From the NCBI GenBank assembly GCA_900555635.1, contig USLU01000008.1, positions 1 to 64,000 of the forward strand: a stretch of 64,000 nt of DNA, read 5' to 3'. Origin of the DNA: an uncultured Bacteroides sp. (GTDB lineage Bacteria > Bacteroidota > Bacteroidia > Bacteroidales > Bacteroidaceae). Below are positions 44,399 to 53,152 of this stretch, piece after piece. A program made the translations under genes and the position numbers. Positions within the stretch are counted from its first letter, which is position 1. Each line of letters opens with the position of its first letter. Under the pieces are notes generated by a model. It was not told the DNA's origin. It worked only from the letters and a program-made list of their open reading frames with translations, and made no database searches.

Positions 44399-47300
44399 TT
44401 ATGCTTCTTCGTGGATGTCCGAATTTTCTGAACTATCTGAGCTATCTGAGCTCTCACCTTTTCGATAGGCTAGCGGACTAACATGATAGATATCCTTAAA
44501 GCACTTCGAGAAGTAGCGTGAAGAGCTGAAACCTATCTTATCCGAGATCTCGGTAATATTCAATTCCGGATTATTACGCAACATGAAAGCACCTTTCTTG
44601 AGACGGATAGTCAGGATAAAGTCGTTCGGGGTTTGTCCGGTGATGGCTTTCAGCTTGGTGAACAAGTTGGTACGCGCCATAGCCATTTCGCGGGCAAAGA
44701 CGTTGACGTTGAACTCTGTATCGTCGAGGTGATTTTCGATGATGGTCATGGCACGGTCCAGAATATCCTTATCTATCGGGTTGGTGGCAAGCATTTGGGC
44801 AAAGGCTTGCGGTTGCTTGCTGAACTTCTCCTGCAAGAGGATACGGGAGTTCACGAGGTTGTTACACCGGGATATCAGCAGGTTCGTATTGAACGGCTTC
44901 GTGATGTAATCGTCAGCTCCGATACGCAGTCCTTCGATATTTTGCTCGATGGCAGTCCGTGCAGTCAACAGTACTACAGGGATGTGGCAGGTATTGAAGT
45001 CACTCTTTATCAGCTTGCACAATTCCGTACCGGACATCTTGGGCATTACCACGTCACTAACGACAATGGTAGGCATTTCGCTGTTTACAAGAGCCAAACC
45101 TTCCTCTCCATCGGCGGCGGTGAGCACTTCATAGAAGGGACTGAAGATATTTGCCAGCATCTCACGTATGGAAGCATTGTCTTCTACAATGAGTATTTTG
45201 GCGTCAGGCAGGCGTTTGTTTGGTGCATTCTCTTCCAGTTCAGCTTTCAGCAAGGCGTCGTTTTCCGGTTTGGGAGCTTCGATCTGCTGAACGCTATCGG
45301 TGTTTTTATTGATTTGCTCTTCGTTGAATTGTGCATTACCCAGTTGCAGGGTTACAATGAAACTAGTGCCTTTGCCAAGCTGGCTTTCTACGTGAATAGT
45401 ACCGTGATGAAGCTCTACGATGCCTTTTGTCAGGGCAAGACCGATGCCGGTACCTGTTTTGCTTGCATCGGTAGAGTCCAATTGTTCTATCTGGTAGAAG
45501 CGGTCGAAAATCTTATCCACTTCTTTGGCGTCGATACCGCTGCCGGTGTCGGTTACCCGAATCACGGCGTTATTGCCTTCAGTCTTGATGCTGAGGGTAA
45601 TCGTGTCTTCTGCTTGCGTGTGCTTGATGGCATTGGAGAGAAGATTATTAATCACTTTCTGCATCTGTTTCTGGTCGTACCACACTTCCAGGCTATCGGC
45701 CTCTTTCTCGAAATTGAAACTGATTTGCTTGGTGCTGGCATATTCCATGAATAGCAGGTAATTCTCGTACAAGAAGTTCACTATATTGTGCGGACTTACC
45801 TTTATCTTCATGTGCCCTTGTTCTTGTTTGCGGAAGTCGAGCAGTTCGGTAATCAACTCTCTCAACTGGATGCTGTTTTTATAAATGCTTAACACCTTAT
45901 TGTAAATGGAGGGTGTAAAGTTCTGTAATTGAAGCAAAGTTTCCACTTGCGCTACAATCAGCGTTAGCGGAGTGCGGAACTCGTGGGAGATGTTGGTAAA
46001 GAAACGCAGCTTTGACTGATTTAGCGCTTCCACATCCTGAATGTGTTTCTGCTCGTATTTCAGAGACTCACGCAGTTTGATTCTTGACTTGTAAGTGCGT
46101 ACCAAGTACCATAACAATGTCCCGATAATAATCAGATAGATAATATAGGCTAGGGGAGTCTTGTAATAAGGCGGCAGTACATGGATGGTAAGGTGCACTT
46201 GCGGGCAGAGGCTCTCGTCTTTTCTGGCAGGCTTGATAATCAGATTGTAAGTACCAGCATTCAGGTTCGTATAAGTAATGGTATTCAGTCCACGGGTGCT
46301 GTTCCAATCGTTGGAGAAACCTTCCAGTTTGTAGATAATATCATCTTTGTTGGCAGCCACATAGTTGGAAGTGGCAAACTCTATGCTGAACATGGACTGA
46401 TTGGCATTGAGTGTAATTTCGCGGGTATGGAATAAAGACTGCTGTAAGATATTCGTGTCATCGCCCACTTGTATTTCAGTCCCGTTCACGATGAGGCGCG
46501 AAAGACTAATCTGATAGGGTTTAGGAGTAAAATTCAATTCCATTTCGTGAAAGGAGATCATTCCTTGCGTACCGCCCAAGAAGATCTCACCGTCACGGGT
46601 TACACATAGTGCATTTTCATTGACAGCCGTCAGGGGAAATCCGTTTTCAGTACTGTAGTTCTGGAACTGTTTGTTAGGATAGTCAAAGATAGAGAATCCT
46701 TCGTTGGTTATGAGTAGTAATTTGTGGCTGCTGGGTGATTCTTGTGTCTCGTAAATACAGTCACTGGATAAACCGTTCCGTTGGTCAAAGTTCTCAAAGT
46801 CGTTGCTTGCAGGACGATATAAGTCTAGTCCGCTGCCCGAAGTAGCGAACCATAAATTGCCTTTGCTATCTTCGGTGATATTGTTAATATTGTTATTACT
46901 GATACTGTGAATATTGGCGGGGTCGTGACGATAATTAACCAGTTCGCGGGTGTCAAAGCGGTAACTGAATACCCCTTCGCCCGTGGCGGCAATCCAAAGC
47001 GTGCCATGACTATCGAACACAGCGTCGGCTACCATCTTAATCCTTTTGCCTTCTTTTGAGTCTTGGAACAACTGCTGGCATTTCCCGTTCTCCGGGTCAA
47101 AGAGACATACGCCATTTTGTGTGGCGATAATTAGATAGTTCTGATAGGGGGTAATGTCTCGAACGATATCCGAGGGCAGCGTTTCCGGATTATTGGCCTC
47201 CATGCGGTAGTGCGTGAAGCGGTTGGTGCGTATATCCAGTTTGTTTAAACCTCCCAAGTGCGTGCCAATCCATATTATTTCTTTGGCGGCATCGTAATAG

Positions 47301-48541
47301 AGGGCTTTGATATTGTTGTGTGAGATGCTGTTCGCACCATCGTTCGGGCGGAACCACTTGAATTCACGTGTGCGGCGGTTGTAATAATTCAGTCCGCCTC
47401 CTTCGGTTCCTATCCACAGGTTACCGTCTTTATCTTCTATGCTACGTCCTACTACGGGATTGCTTAATCCGTTCTTCTCTACCGGCGAGTAGATGTAGCG
47501 GGTATATATCTCATATTCAGGATTGAAGTAATTGACACCGCCAAAGTAAGTCCCCATCCATAACGTGCCTTGATTATCTTTAACGATGCACCAGATGGAG
47601 GAATTGGTCAGCCCATCGGTCTGGGTATCAGTGGCGGTATGGTTCTGGAATAGTCCGGTACTCTTGTCATAGCGGTTAAGTCCGTTGAAAGTACCTATCC
47701 ATATATTGCCGAGGTTATCTTCACAACACGCTCTTACGAAGTTGGAAGAGAGGCTGTGAGTATTATCCGGGTCATATCTGAAGTTTACAATTTCACCGTT
47801 TGCCTTTACCTGGAACAAACCTTCTTCCCAACTGCCTATCCACAGCTGACCTTCGTTGTCTTGGTAAATGCTGGTAATATTTCCTTTCAGGATGGGATGC
47901 GTCAGTTCCTTGTTCTCTAAATTCAAACGGTAGACACCGTTGCTGGTAGTACCCATCCAAAACTGCCCTTTGTCTATGTGCATGCAGAAGATTTCCAGGT
48001 TCTTGTTTGCCAACTGGTAGTATAGATCGAAGTTGCCGGTTTGCTCGTTGTAGCGGTAAATCTCGTTTTTCTTTCCGATGAAAAGTCCGTCGTTATAATA
48101 AATACTGCTGATGTTGCCTTGTAGTAACGTTCTGAACTTTTGTGTGGCAAGGTTGAATTCGGCTACTCCTTCTGTGCAAAGTAGGTAGATTATACCTTTA
48201 CGATTGCCGGTTAGGCGCAGCACTGTGTTGCAAAACAGGCTGTTGGGATCGTTCTTGCGCAGTTTGTAAGTTTGAATATCATTTCCGTCGTATCGGTTCA
48301 ATCCTTCACGGGTACCAATCCATATAGCGCCGTTCCCATCGATGTATAGACTGTTGACCGAGAATTGTGATAGCCCATCATCAGTGGTTAAGTGGTTGAA
48401 AGTAATGTTCTGTCCTTGCAAGGTGGTAGTAGCCAAGCATGCTATAACAATAGATAGCCGAATGATAAACTTCTGCACGGTTGAGGCATTTTTTAAGGTT
48501 TCAGTTACAAATATATGAATATTTTGTGCAAGATTTCTCAT
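44399..48541 (-). CDS. Hybrid two-component system regulator (HTCS)
   Basis: A 1380-residue one-protein sensor and regulator. Domains: signal/anchor (about 25-43); a 14-repeat-type propeller sensor (about 50-690, for example AIWIGTREGLNRYD, GNLWIGTEGGGLNYY); Y_Y_Y (about 700-790); membrane helix (796-816); histidine kinase with His853 in NISHEFRTPLTL; ATPase (about 950-1070, with N-box NNLLSNAIKH and G-boxes DTGSGI and GTGIGLAL); receiver with Asp1163 in VSDVVMPKMSG; and AraC HTH (about 1260-1360). Such proteins sense an oligosaccharide in the periplasm and switch on the nearby SusCD genes; here the likely target is pair 2. The tail is Ser/Asp-rich. Confidence 0.95.
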   Translation of the reverse strand: MRNLAQNIHIFVTETLKNASTVQKFIIRLSIVIACLATTTLQGQNITFNHLTTDDGLSQFSVNSLYIDGNGAIWIGTREGLNRYDGNDIQTYKLRKNDPNSLFCNTVLRLTGNRKGIIYLLCTEGVAEFNLATQKFRTLLQGNISSIYYNDGLFIGKKNEIYRYNEQTGNFDLYYQLANKNLEIFCMHIDKGQFWMGTTSNGVYRLNLENKELTHPILKGNITSIYQDNEGQLWIGSWEEGLFQVKANGEIVNFRYDPDNTHSLSSNFVRACCEDNLGNIWIGTFNGLNRYDKSTGLFQNHTATDTQTDGLTNSSIWCIVKDNQGTLWMGTYFGGVNYFNPEYEIYTRYIYSPVEKNGLSNPVVGRSIEDKDGNLWIGTEGGGLNYYNRRTREFKWFRPNDGANSISHNNIKALYYDAAKEIIWIGTHLGGLNKLDIRTNRFTHYRMEANNPETLPSDIVRDITPYQNYLIIATQNGVCLFDPENGKCQQLFQDSKEGKRIKMVADAVFDSHGTLWIAATGEGVFSYRFDTRELVNYRHDPANIHSISNNNINNITEDSKGNLWFATSGSGLDLYRPASNDFENFDQRNGLSSDCIYETQESPSSHKLLLITNEGFSIFDYPNKQFQNYSTENGFPLTAVNENALCVTRDGEIFLGGTQGMISFHEMELNFTPKPYQISLSRLIVNGTEIQVGDDTNILQQSLFHTREITLNANQSMFSIEFATSNYVAANKDDIIYKLEGFSNDWNSTRGLNTITYTNLNAGTYNLIIKPARKDESLCPQVHLTIHVLPPYYKTPLAYIIYLIIIGTLLWYLVRTYKSRIKLRESLKYEQKHIQDVEALNQSKLRFFTNISHEFRTPLTLIVAQVETLLQLQNFTPSIYNKVLSIYKNSIQLRELITELLDFRKQEQGHMKIKVSPHNIVNFLYENYLLFMEYASTKQISFNFEKEADSLEVWYDQKQMQKVINNLLSNAIKHTQAEDTITLSIKTEGNNAVIRVTDTGSGIDAKEVDKIFDRFYQIEQLDSTDASKTGTGIGLALTKGIVELHHGTIHVESQLGKGTSFIVTLQLGNAQFNEEQINKNTDSVQQIEAPKPENDALLKAELEENAPNKRLPDAKILIVEDNASIREMLANIFSPFYEVLTAADGEEGLALVNSEMPTIVVSDVVMPKMSGTELCKLIKSDFNTCHIPVVLLTARTAIEQNIEGLRIGADDYITKPFNTNLLISRCNNLVNSRILLQEKFSKQPQAFAQMLATNPIDKDILDRAMTIIENHLDDTEFNVNVFAREMAMARTNLFTKLKAITGQTPNDFILTIRLKKGAFMLRNNPELNITEISDKIGFSSSRYFSKCFKDIYHVSPLAYRKGESSDSSDSSENSDIHEEA

Positions 48542-48634
48542 TTACCGGGCGGTTTTTGCGGTAATTTCTGTTTAAATGTATAATTTTGGAGGCTCATCGG
48601 ACTATATTAGCCTTTTAGTAGAATGTAAAGAACG

Positions 48635-48642
48635 TATATTTG
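48635..48642 (+). promoter_or_regulatory. -7 box TATATTTG for the kinase-like gene
   Basis: It fits TAnnTTTG, 25 bases before the ATG at 48668. Confidence 0.6.
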
Positions 48643-48667
48643 TATAATAATTAAATGTTTAGTTATC

Positions 48668-49750
48668 ATGAAAGACCTTTTATCTATTGTATCTCACTTC
48701 CAGCTGGAGGGTACAGTTCAAGAAATCAAACCGTTAGGCGCAGGGCTTATTAACGACACGTACAAAGTAACTACTGTTGAGAAAGATGCTCCCGACTACG
48801 TATTGCAACGCATCAACCATGCCATTTTCCAGAATGTGGAAATGTTGCAGGCAAACATTGATGCCGTAACCGGTCACATCCGCAAGAAACTGGAAGAAAA
48901 GGGAGAAACGGATATCGACCGTAAAGTACTCCATTTCATCCCCGCTGCCGATGGAAAGACTTATTGGTACGACGGCGAAAACTACTGGCGTATTATGACC
49001 TTCATTCCACGTGCCAAGACTTACGAAACGGTAAACCCTGAATATTCTTACTATGCAGGAGCAGCCTTCGGTAACTTCCAGGCTATGCTGGCAGATATTC
49101 CCGATACATTGGGGGAAACCATTCCCGACTTCCACAACATGGAATTCCGTTTGAAGCAACTTCGTGATGCAGTAGCTGCCGATGCAGCGGGACGTGTCAA
49201 GGAAGTGCAGTACTTCTTGGATGAAATAGAGAAGCGTGCCGACGAAATGTGCAAGGCAGAACGTCTGCACCGTGAAGGCAAGCTCCCGAAACGTGTTTGC
49301 CATTGCGACACTAAGGTGAATAATATGATGTTCGACGAAGACGGTACCGTACTCTGTGTGATCGACCTCGACACCGTGATGCCCAGTTATATATTCTCCG
49401 ATTTCGGCGACTTCCTCCGTTCGGGCGCCAATACCGGACTCGAAGATGACAAGAACCTGGATAATGTAAACTTTAATATGGAGATCTTCAAGGCATTTAC
49501 CAAAGGTTATCTGGAGTCAGCCAAATCTTTCTTGTTGCCGATAGAGATTGAAAATCTGCCTTATGCTGCCGCTCTTTTCCCCTACATGCAGTGTGTACGC
49601 TTCCTGGCGGATTATATCAATGGGGATACTTATTATAAAATACAGTACCCGGAACACAACCTTGTACGTACCAAAGCACAGTTTAAGTTGCTTCAGAGCG
49701 TAGAGGAGTATACTCCGGAGATGCAAAAATTCATAGCCTCATGTATCTGA
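48668..49750 (+). CDS. Aminoglycoside-phosphotransferase-fold sugar kinase, NahK-like
   Basis: A 360-residue cytoplasmic kinase of the APH/choline-kinase fold. Seen: the N-terminal LGAGLINDTYKV, a Lys-like position near DYVLQRINHAIF, the catalytic loop VCHCDTKVNNMMFDED (HxDxxxxN) and the metal Asp in VIDLDTVMPSYIFSDFGDF. Bacteroides members of this group resemble N-acetylhexosamine 1-kinase (NahK), which makes sugar-1-phosphates from GlcNAc/GalNAc; that substrate is inferred. It is divergent from the hybrid regulator, with its own -7 box, and fits a role in using an amino sugar freed by the same unit. The last 10 bases overlap the next gene. Confidence 0.8.
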   Translation: MKDLLSIVSHFQLEGTVQEIKPLGAGLINDTYKVTTVEKDAPDYVLQRINHAIFQNVEMLQANIDAVTGHIRKKLEEKGETDIDRKVLHFIPAADGKTYWYDGENYWRIMTFIPRAKTYETVNPEYSYYAGAAFGNFQAMLADIPDTLGETIPDFHNMEFRLKQLRDAVAADAAGRVKEVQYFLDEIEKRADEMCKAERLHREGKLPKRVCHCDTKVNNMMFDEDGTVLCVIDLDTVMPSYIFSDFGDFLRSGANTGLEDDKNLDNVNFNMEIFKAFTKGYLESAKSFLLPIEIENLPYAAALFPYMQCVRFLADYINGDTYYKIQYPEHNLVRTKAQFKLLQSVEEYTPEMQKFIASCI

Positions 49751-50475
49751 GTAAATATTTAATGATGGTGGTGGCAGTACTTTTCGTTCTGCCGCTATCT
49801 GCAATTAATCCTCAAAATAGTAAAATGAAAGAATTGAATGTAAAGAAGGTAAGTGCGGCAAGCATACCTGTGGAATCCGTTCCCGCCCTTCTGGATCAGG
49901 AGAAGGTGGCTTTTCAGCCGATAAACACGGTAAACTGGGCTGCATTCCCGTATTGTCCTAATGTAGAGTTTCGTATAGCTCATACGGAAGATGCTATCCT
50001 GTTGCATTACAAGGTGAAAGAAGCCAGTGTGCGTGCCATTGCCGGAAAAGACAACGGTCCGGTTTGGGAAGATGCCTGTGTTGAGTTTTTCTCTATTCCT
50101 GCCGGTGATGGAGTGTATTACAACATGGAGTGCAACTGTGCCGGAACTTTACTGATTGGTGCCGGTGCCGGACGCAACGACCGTCAGCATGCCCCGCAAG
50201 AAGTGCTCGATAAAGTACAGCGCTGGTCTTCACTGGGTCGTGAATCTTTCCCCGAAAGAGTAGGAGAGTGTGGTTGGGAAGTGGCGTTGGTTATTCCTTA
50301 TTCTGCCTTCTTCTTGCACAACATTACTTCCTTGGATGGCAAGTCGGTCCGTGCCAATTTCTATAAATGCGGCGACGGTCTTCAAACTCCCCACTTCCTT
50401 TCATGGAATCCCATCGAACTGGAAAAGCCGAACTTCCATTGTCCGGAGTTCTTCGGAATGCTGAATATGGAATAA
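49741..50475 (+). CDS. CBM9-like carbohydrate-binding protein
   Basis: A 244-residue protein that overlaps the kinase stop by 10 nt. From the ATG at 49741 it has a Sec signal (residues 5-22). A later ATG (49825) would give a cytoplasmic protein; I keep the first because the signal is convincing. The mature part resembles the CBM9/DOMON-like beta-sandwich: FRIAHTEDAILLHYKVKE, GPVWEDACVEFFSIP, YYNMECNCAGTLL and ARNFYKCGD-like RANFYKCGDGL, ending FHCPEFFGMLNME. It is co-transcribed with the kinase. Its ligand is unknown. Confidence 0.75.
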   Translation: MYLSKYLMMVVAVLFVLPLSAINPQNSKMKELNVKKVSAASIPVESVPALLDQEKVAFQPINTVNWAAFPYCPNVEFRIAHTEDAILLHYKVKEASVRAIAGKDNGPVWEDACVEFFSIPAGDGVYYNMECNCAGTLLIGAGAGRNDRQHAPQEVLDKVQRWSSLGRESFPERVGECGWEVALVIPYSAFFLHNITSLDGKSVRANFYKCGDGLQTPHFLSWNPIELEKPNFHCPEFFGMLNME

Positions 50476-50503
50476 ATAGTATTAGTGACTTTGCGCAGGC
50501 ATT

Positions 50504-50511
50504 TATATTTG
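50504..50511 (+). promoter_or_regulatory. -7 box TATATTTG almost touching the AlbA start
   Basis: It fits TAnnTTTG but ends only 4 bases before the ATG at 50516, so the transcript would be leaderless or nearly so. Confidence 0.4.
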
Positions 50512-50515
50512 TACC

Positions 50516-51961
50516 ATGACAAAAGATGAATTATTACTTCGTCTTCAAAATATAGAATGGGATGATTTTGAAGTAAAAGAAGCGAAGAGTGAACTTCCTA
50601 AAAGTATATGGGAAAGTGTAAGTGCCTTTTGTAATACTTCCGGTGGATGGATTGTATTAGGTGTTGCCCAACACGGTAAACTCTTTGAGGTGACCGGTGT
50701 GGGCAACGCTGAAAAAATGGAACAAGACTTCTTCGGAGTATTACGTTCGCAAAAGTTCAATGCTATTTTGACCGCTCAAGCTCATAAATATGATATTGAT
50801 GGTAAAGTCGTTTTGGCTTTTTTCATTCCCTCATCACCTCAAAAGCCTATCTATTTTAATACTCCTATCAATACGTTTATTCGTTGTGGAAGTGGCGATC
50901 AAAGGGCTACTCATAGCGAAATCTCAGCAATGTTTCGTGAACAATCATTTGGTATTCGTTCTGAGATGGCGATCCAGGATACTTGCATCGAATTACTGAA
51001 CTCTGACTCTTTGCGAAGTTATCGAAATTACCTGAATACTTATAATCCATTAGCAGCTTATCTGGATTACGATGATAAAGCATTTTGTGAAAAGATGGGC
51101 ATAGCAGATCATAATGGATTTTTGACATATTCGGGTGTACTGATGTTGGGTAGAAGAGAAGTAATTCATCGTCTTGTACCAACTTTTTGGATGGATTATA
51201 TTGAAATTCCTGGGAATTCTGTGCAAGAAGCCCAAACTCGATACACTTATCGTATACCGGAACAAGAAAATTTGTGGGAGTATTATCATGCAATTATTAA
51301 ACGGCTGCGGTTGTTTGCTGAAACCCCCTTTCGCATGAATAATGAAGGAGTAGCGGTAGATGATAATTCACAATTGAATGTGCTTCGCGAAGCGTTGGTT
51401 AATATGCTTATGCATACCGATCATTTTAGTTCAATTCATTCTTGCATCCGTGTATTCACAAACAGGATTGAATTTATGAATGCCGGTAGCTTTCCTATTT
51501 CTATTGAACGTTTATCAACATGCATGATCTCGAAACCACGTAATCCAACTATTGCAAAATTATTCCGCTTTGCTAAGTTGGCTGAAAATGCAGGCTTTGG
51601 TATTGATAAAATGAGAAGTTGGAAGTTATTTACAGGAAATGAAGTGATTATTCAAAATGAGATAGATTATGTCTCCGTCATTTTTGCAATAAAGAGTCAA
51701 AGTGGAAGTCTAGGGCATAGTGGTCAAATGGGTGGTCAAATGAGTGGTCAAATGAGTGGTCAAATGCCGAAAAATCGGGCTGAAATCTTACACAAAATAA
51801 TAGATAATCCACAAATTACTCGTAAAGAGCTTGTAGAAGTAATTGGTATCGCGTCTTCTGCCATTCAAAAACATTTGGAAGTATTAGTTAGTGAAGGGTA
51901 TATAAGACGTGAAGGTAGAACGAAGTCTAGTTATTGGGTTATATTGAAGGATGCAAATTGA
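50516..51961 (+). CDS. AlbA_2/Schlafen-type transcriptional regulator, RecG-related
   Basis: A 481-residue protein. Residues about 5-130 form the AlbA_2 (Schlafen) domain: FEVKEAKSELPKSIWESVSAFCNTSGGWIVLGV, with a catalytic-like E-x-K pattern. The middle (about 250-400) is the ATPase-like C-terminal part seen in RecG-related regulators (LREALVNMLMHTDH, GFGIDKMR). Four GQM repeats (about 403-417) and a winged-helix domain (about 425-475, ITRKELVEVIGIASSAIQKHLEVLV) follow. The family is found near defence and mobile genes, but a function is not set. A 12-nt repeat encodes the GQMS part and could vary in copy number. Confidence 0.8.
   Translation: MTKDELLLRLQNIEWDDFEVKEAKSELPKSIWESVSAFCNTSGGWIVLGVAQHGKLFEVTGVGNAEKMEQDFFGVLRSQKFNAILTAQAHKYDIDGKVVLAFFIPSSPQKPIYFNTPINTFIRCGSGDQRATHSEISAMFREQSFGIRSEMAIQDTCIELLNSDSLRSYRNYLNTYNPLAAYLDYDDKAFCEKMGIADHNGFLTYSGVLMLGRREVIHRLVPTFWMDYIEIPGNSVQEAQTRYTYRIPEQENLWEYYHAIIKRLRLFAETPFRMNNEGVAVDDNSQLNVLREALVNMLMHTDHFSSIHSCIRVFTNRIEFMNAGSFPISIERLSTCMISKPRNPTIAKLFRFAKLAENAGFGIDKMRSWKLFTGNEVIIQNEIDYVSVIFAIKSQSGSLGHSGQMGGQMSGQMSGQMPKNRAEILHKIIDNPQITRKELVEVIGIASSAIQKHLEVLVSEGYIRREGRTKSSYWVILKDAN
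51722..51766 (+). repeat. 12-nt in-frame tandem repeat GGTCAAATGAGT
   Basis: Three 12-nt units plus a 9-nt fourth code for GQMG-GQMS-GQMS-GQM. Copy changes would keep the frame. Confidence 0.85.
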
Positions 51962-52139
51962 TAGCTAAAGATGCTTTGTCTTCCTTATTTATAGACCGAA
52001 AAGAATCTTTATTCCCTTCACTAGCTTTAGCCAAAGGGTTTCTATTCTTGTTTTGCATTCCCAGCCCATTATTGATGTATATATACTATCCTTTTCCGGT
52101 TCCCAATAATATGCCTTCTTCTGTATATTCCACAATATT

Positions 52140-53021
52140 CTAACTCAATAATCGAATGGAATGTGCTAAATAGTCTTCGTATTGATTGTCGAACTTGGAT
52201 TGTCCTATATTGATTAGAGGCTTCGTCTTTCCGTGGAAATCACTTCCGCAAGTCATTATTGCATTTCTTTTTTGAACGATATCGGCAAAGTAACTGATCT
52301 GCTCCATGCTGTGATAATTATTGAACACTTCCAGCCCTTCTGCACCATTATCCAATAACGTTTCTACAATGTTTTCCTTATTTTTGAGATTAAGTCCGGG
52401 GTGTGCAACAATCGGTATTCCGCCATTGTCCTTAATCAGTTCGATGGCATTCTTATAGCTAATGAAGTTTATTGGAACAAAAGCAGGTTTTCCTTGAGCA
52501 AAATAATCCAGATAGAAGTTGATGTATGGCATATCACTTCTTTCTCCACCCTCCATATAAGGAGTAAGCAAGGGTGAATAGTACTTCTCGTCTGATAACA
52601 TGACCTCGGCAATTAATTCTCCTGTAGGTAATTTACCTTTTGCTTGGGCAAGAACGGCATTGGCATCTATAATAAAGCCTAGTTTTTGTATATTATGAAT
52701 CATCTCTGCAAATGAATCCATAACTTTGGAATATACACTCTCTTCTAGCTGACTAAAATCATCCGATTTCCAATTCATCCGATAGCTCAATACATGCAAA
52801 TCAATGCCTTCGAAGTTACAATCAATCTCTATGCCCGGTATAAAGGTTATGCCTGCTTTTCCAGCTAAAACAATAGCTTCATCTATACCTTTTACAGAAT
52901 TATGGTCCGTAAGGGATAGATAATCAATATTTTGTGCCAAGCTTTTACTTATAATATCAGATACCTCAAATTCGCCATCACTACTATAATTGGAATGGAT
53001 ATGCAAGTCTGCTTTAATCAT
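52140..53021 (-). CDS. PHP-domain phosphoesterase
   Basis: A 293-residue PHP protein with the metal motifs DLHIHSNYSSDGEF (DxHxH), LSLTDHNSV (DH), a Glu in PGIEIDCN, HVLSYR, IVAHPGLNL and CGSDFHG. This set matches TrpH/RNase AM-type phosphoesterases, which hydrolyse nucleotide or RNA ends in the cytoplasm; the exact substrate is not readable. It is convergent with the AlbA gene across 178 bases in which I see no feature. A perfect 19-bp palindrome separates it from the GH2 gene upstream. Confidence 0.87.
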   Translation of the reverse strand: MIKADLHIHSNYSSDGEFEVSDIISKSLAQNIDYLSLTDHNSVKGIDEAIVLAGKAGITFIPGIEIDCNFEGIDLHVLSYRMNWKSDDFSQLEESVYSKVMDSFAEMIHNIQKLGFIIDANAVLAQAKGKLPTGELIAEVMLSDEKYYSPLLTPYMEGGERSDMPYINFYLDYFAQGKPAFVPINFISYKNAIELIKDNGGIPIVAHPGLNLKNKENIVETLLDNGAEGLEVFNNYHSMEQISYFADIVQKRNAIMTCGSDFHGKTKPLINIGQSKFDNQYEDYLAHSIRLLS

Positions 53022-53087
53022 AATTTTACTCCTCTTGATTTTAACTATTCAATATCGTCCGTAAAGATATAGAAAAGCGATGCTTAT

Positions 53088-53128
53088 TTCTTCGAAATCG
53101 TCAACAATTTGTTGACGATTTCGAAGAA
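53088..53128. terminator. Perfect 19-bp palindromic stem-loop
   Basis: TTCTTCGAAATCGTCAACA (53088-53106) pairs exactly with its complement at 53110-53128 around a 3-nt loop. It lies 25 bases after the GH2 stop (minus strand). It is a terminator or a strong cruciform. Confidence 0.65.
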
Positions 53129-53152
53129 ACATTATTTGTGCCAATTGTCTTT

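Noticed and set aside
44633..45754. 373-codon plus-strand frame
   Set aside because: It is the complement of the kinase and receiver part of the hybrid regulator; the minus-strand domains are unmistakable.
51962..52139. Small gene between AlbA and PHP
   Set aside because: The only open frame has no ribosome site and no protein-like features; it is read-through of the convergent gap.
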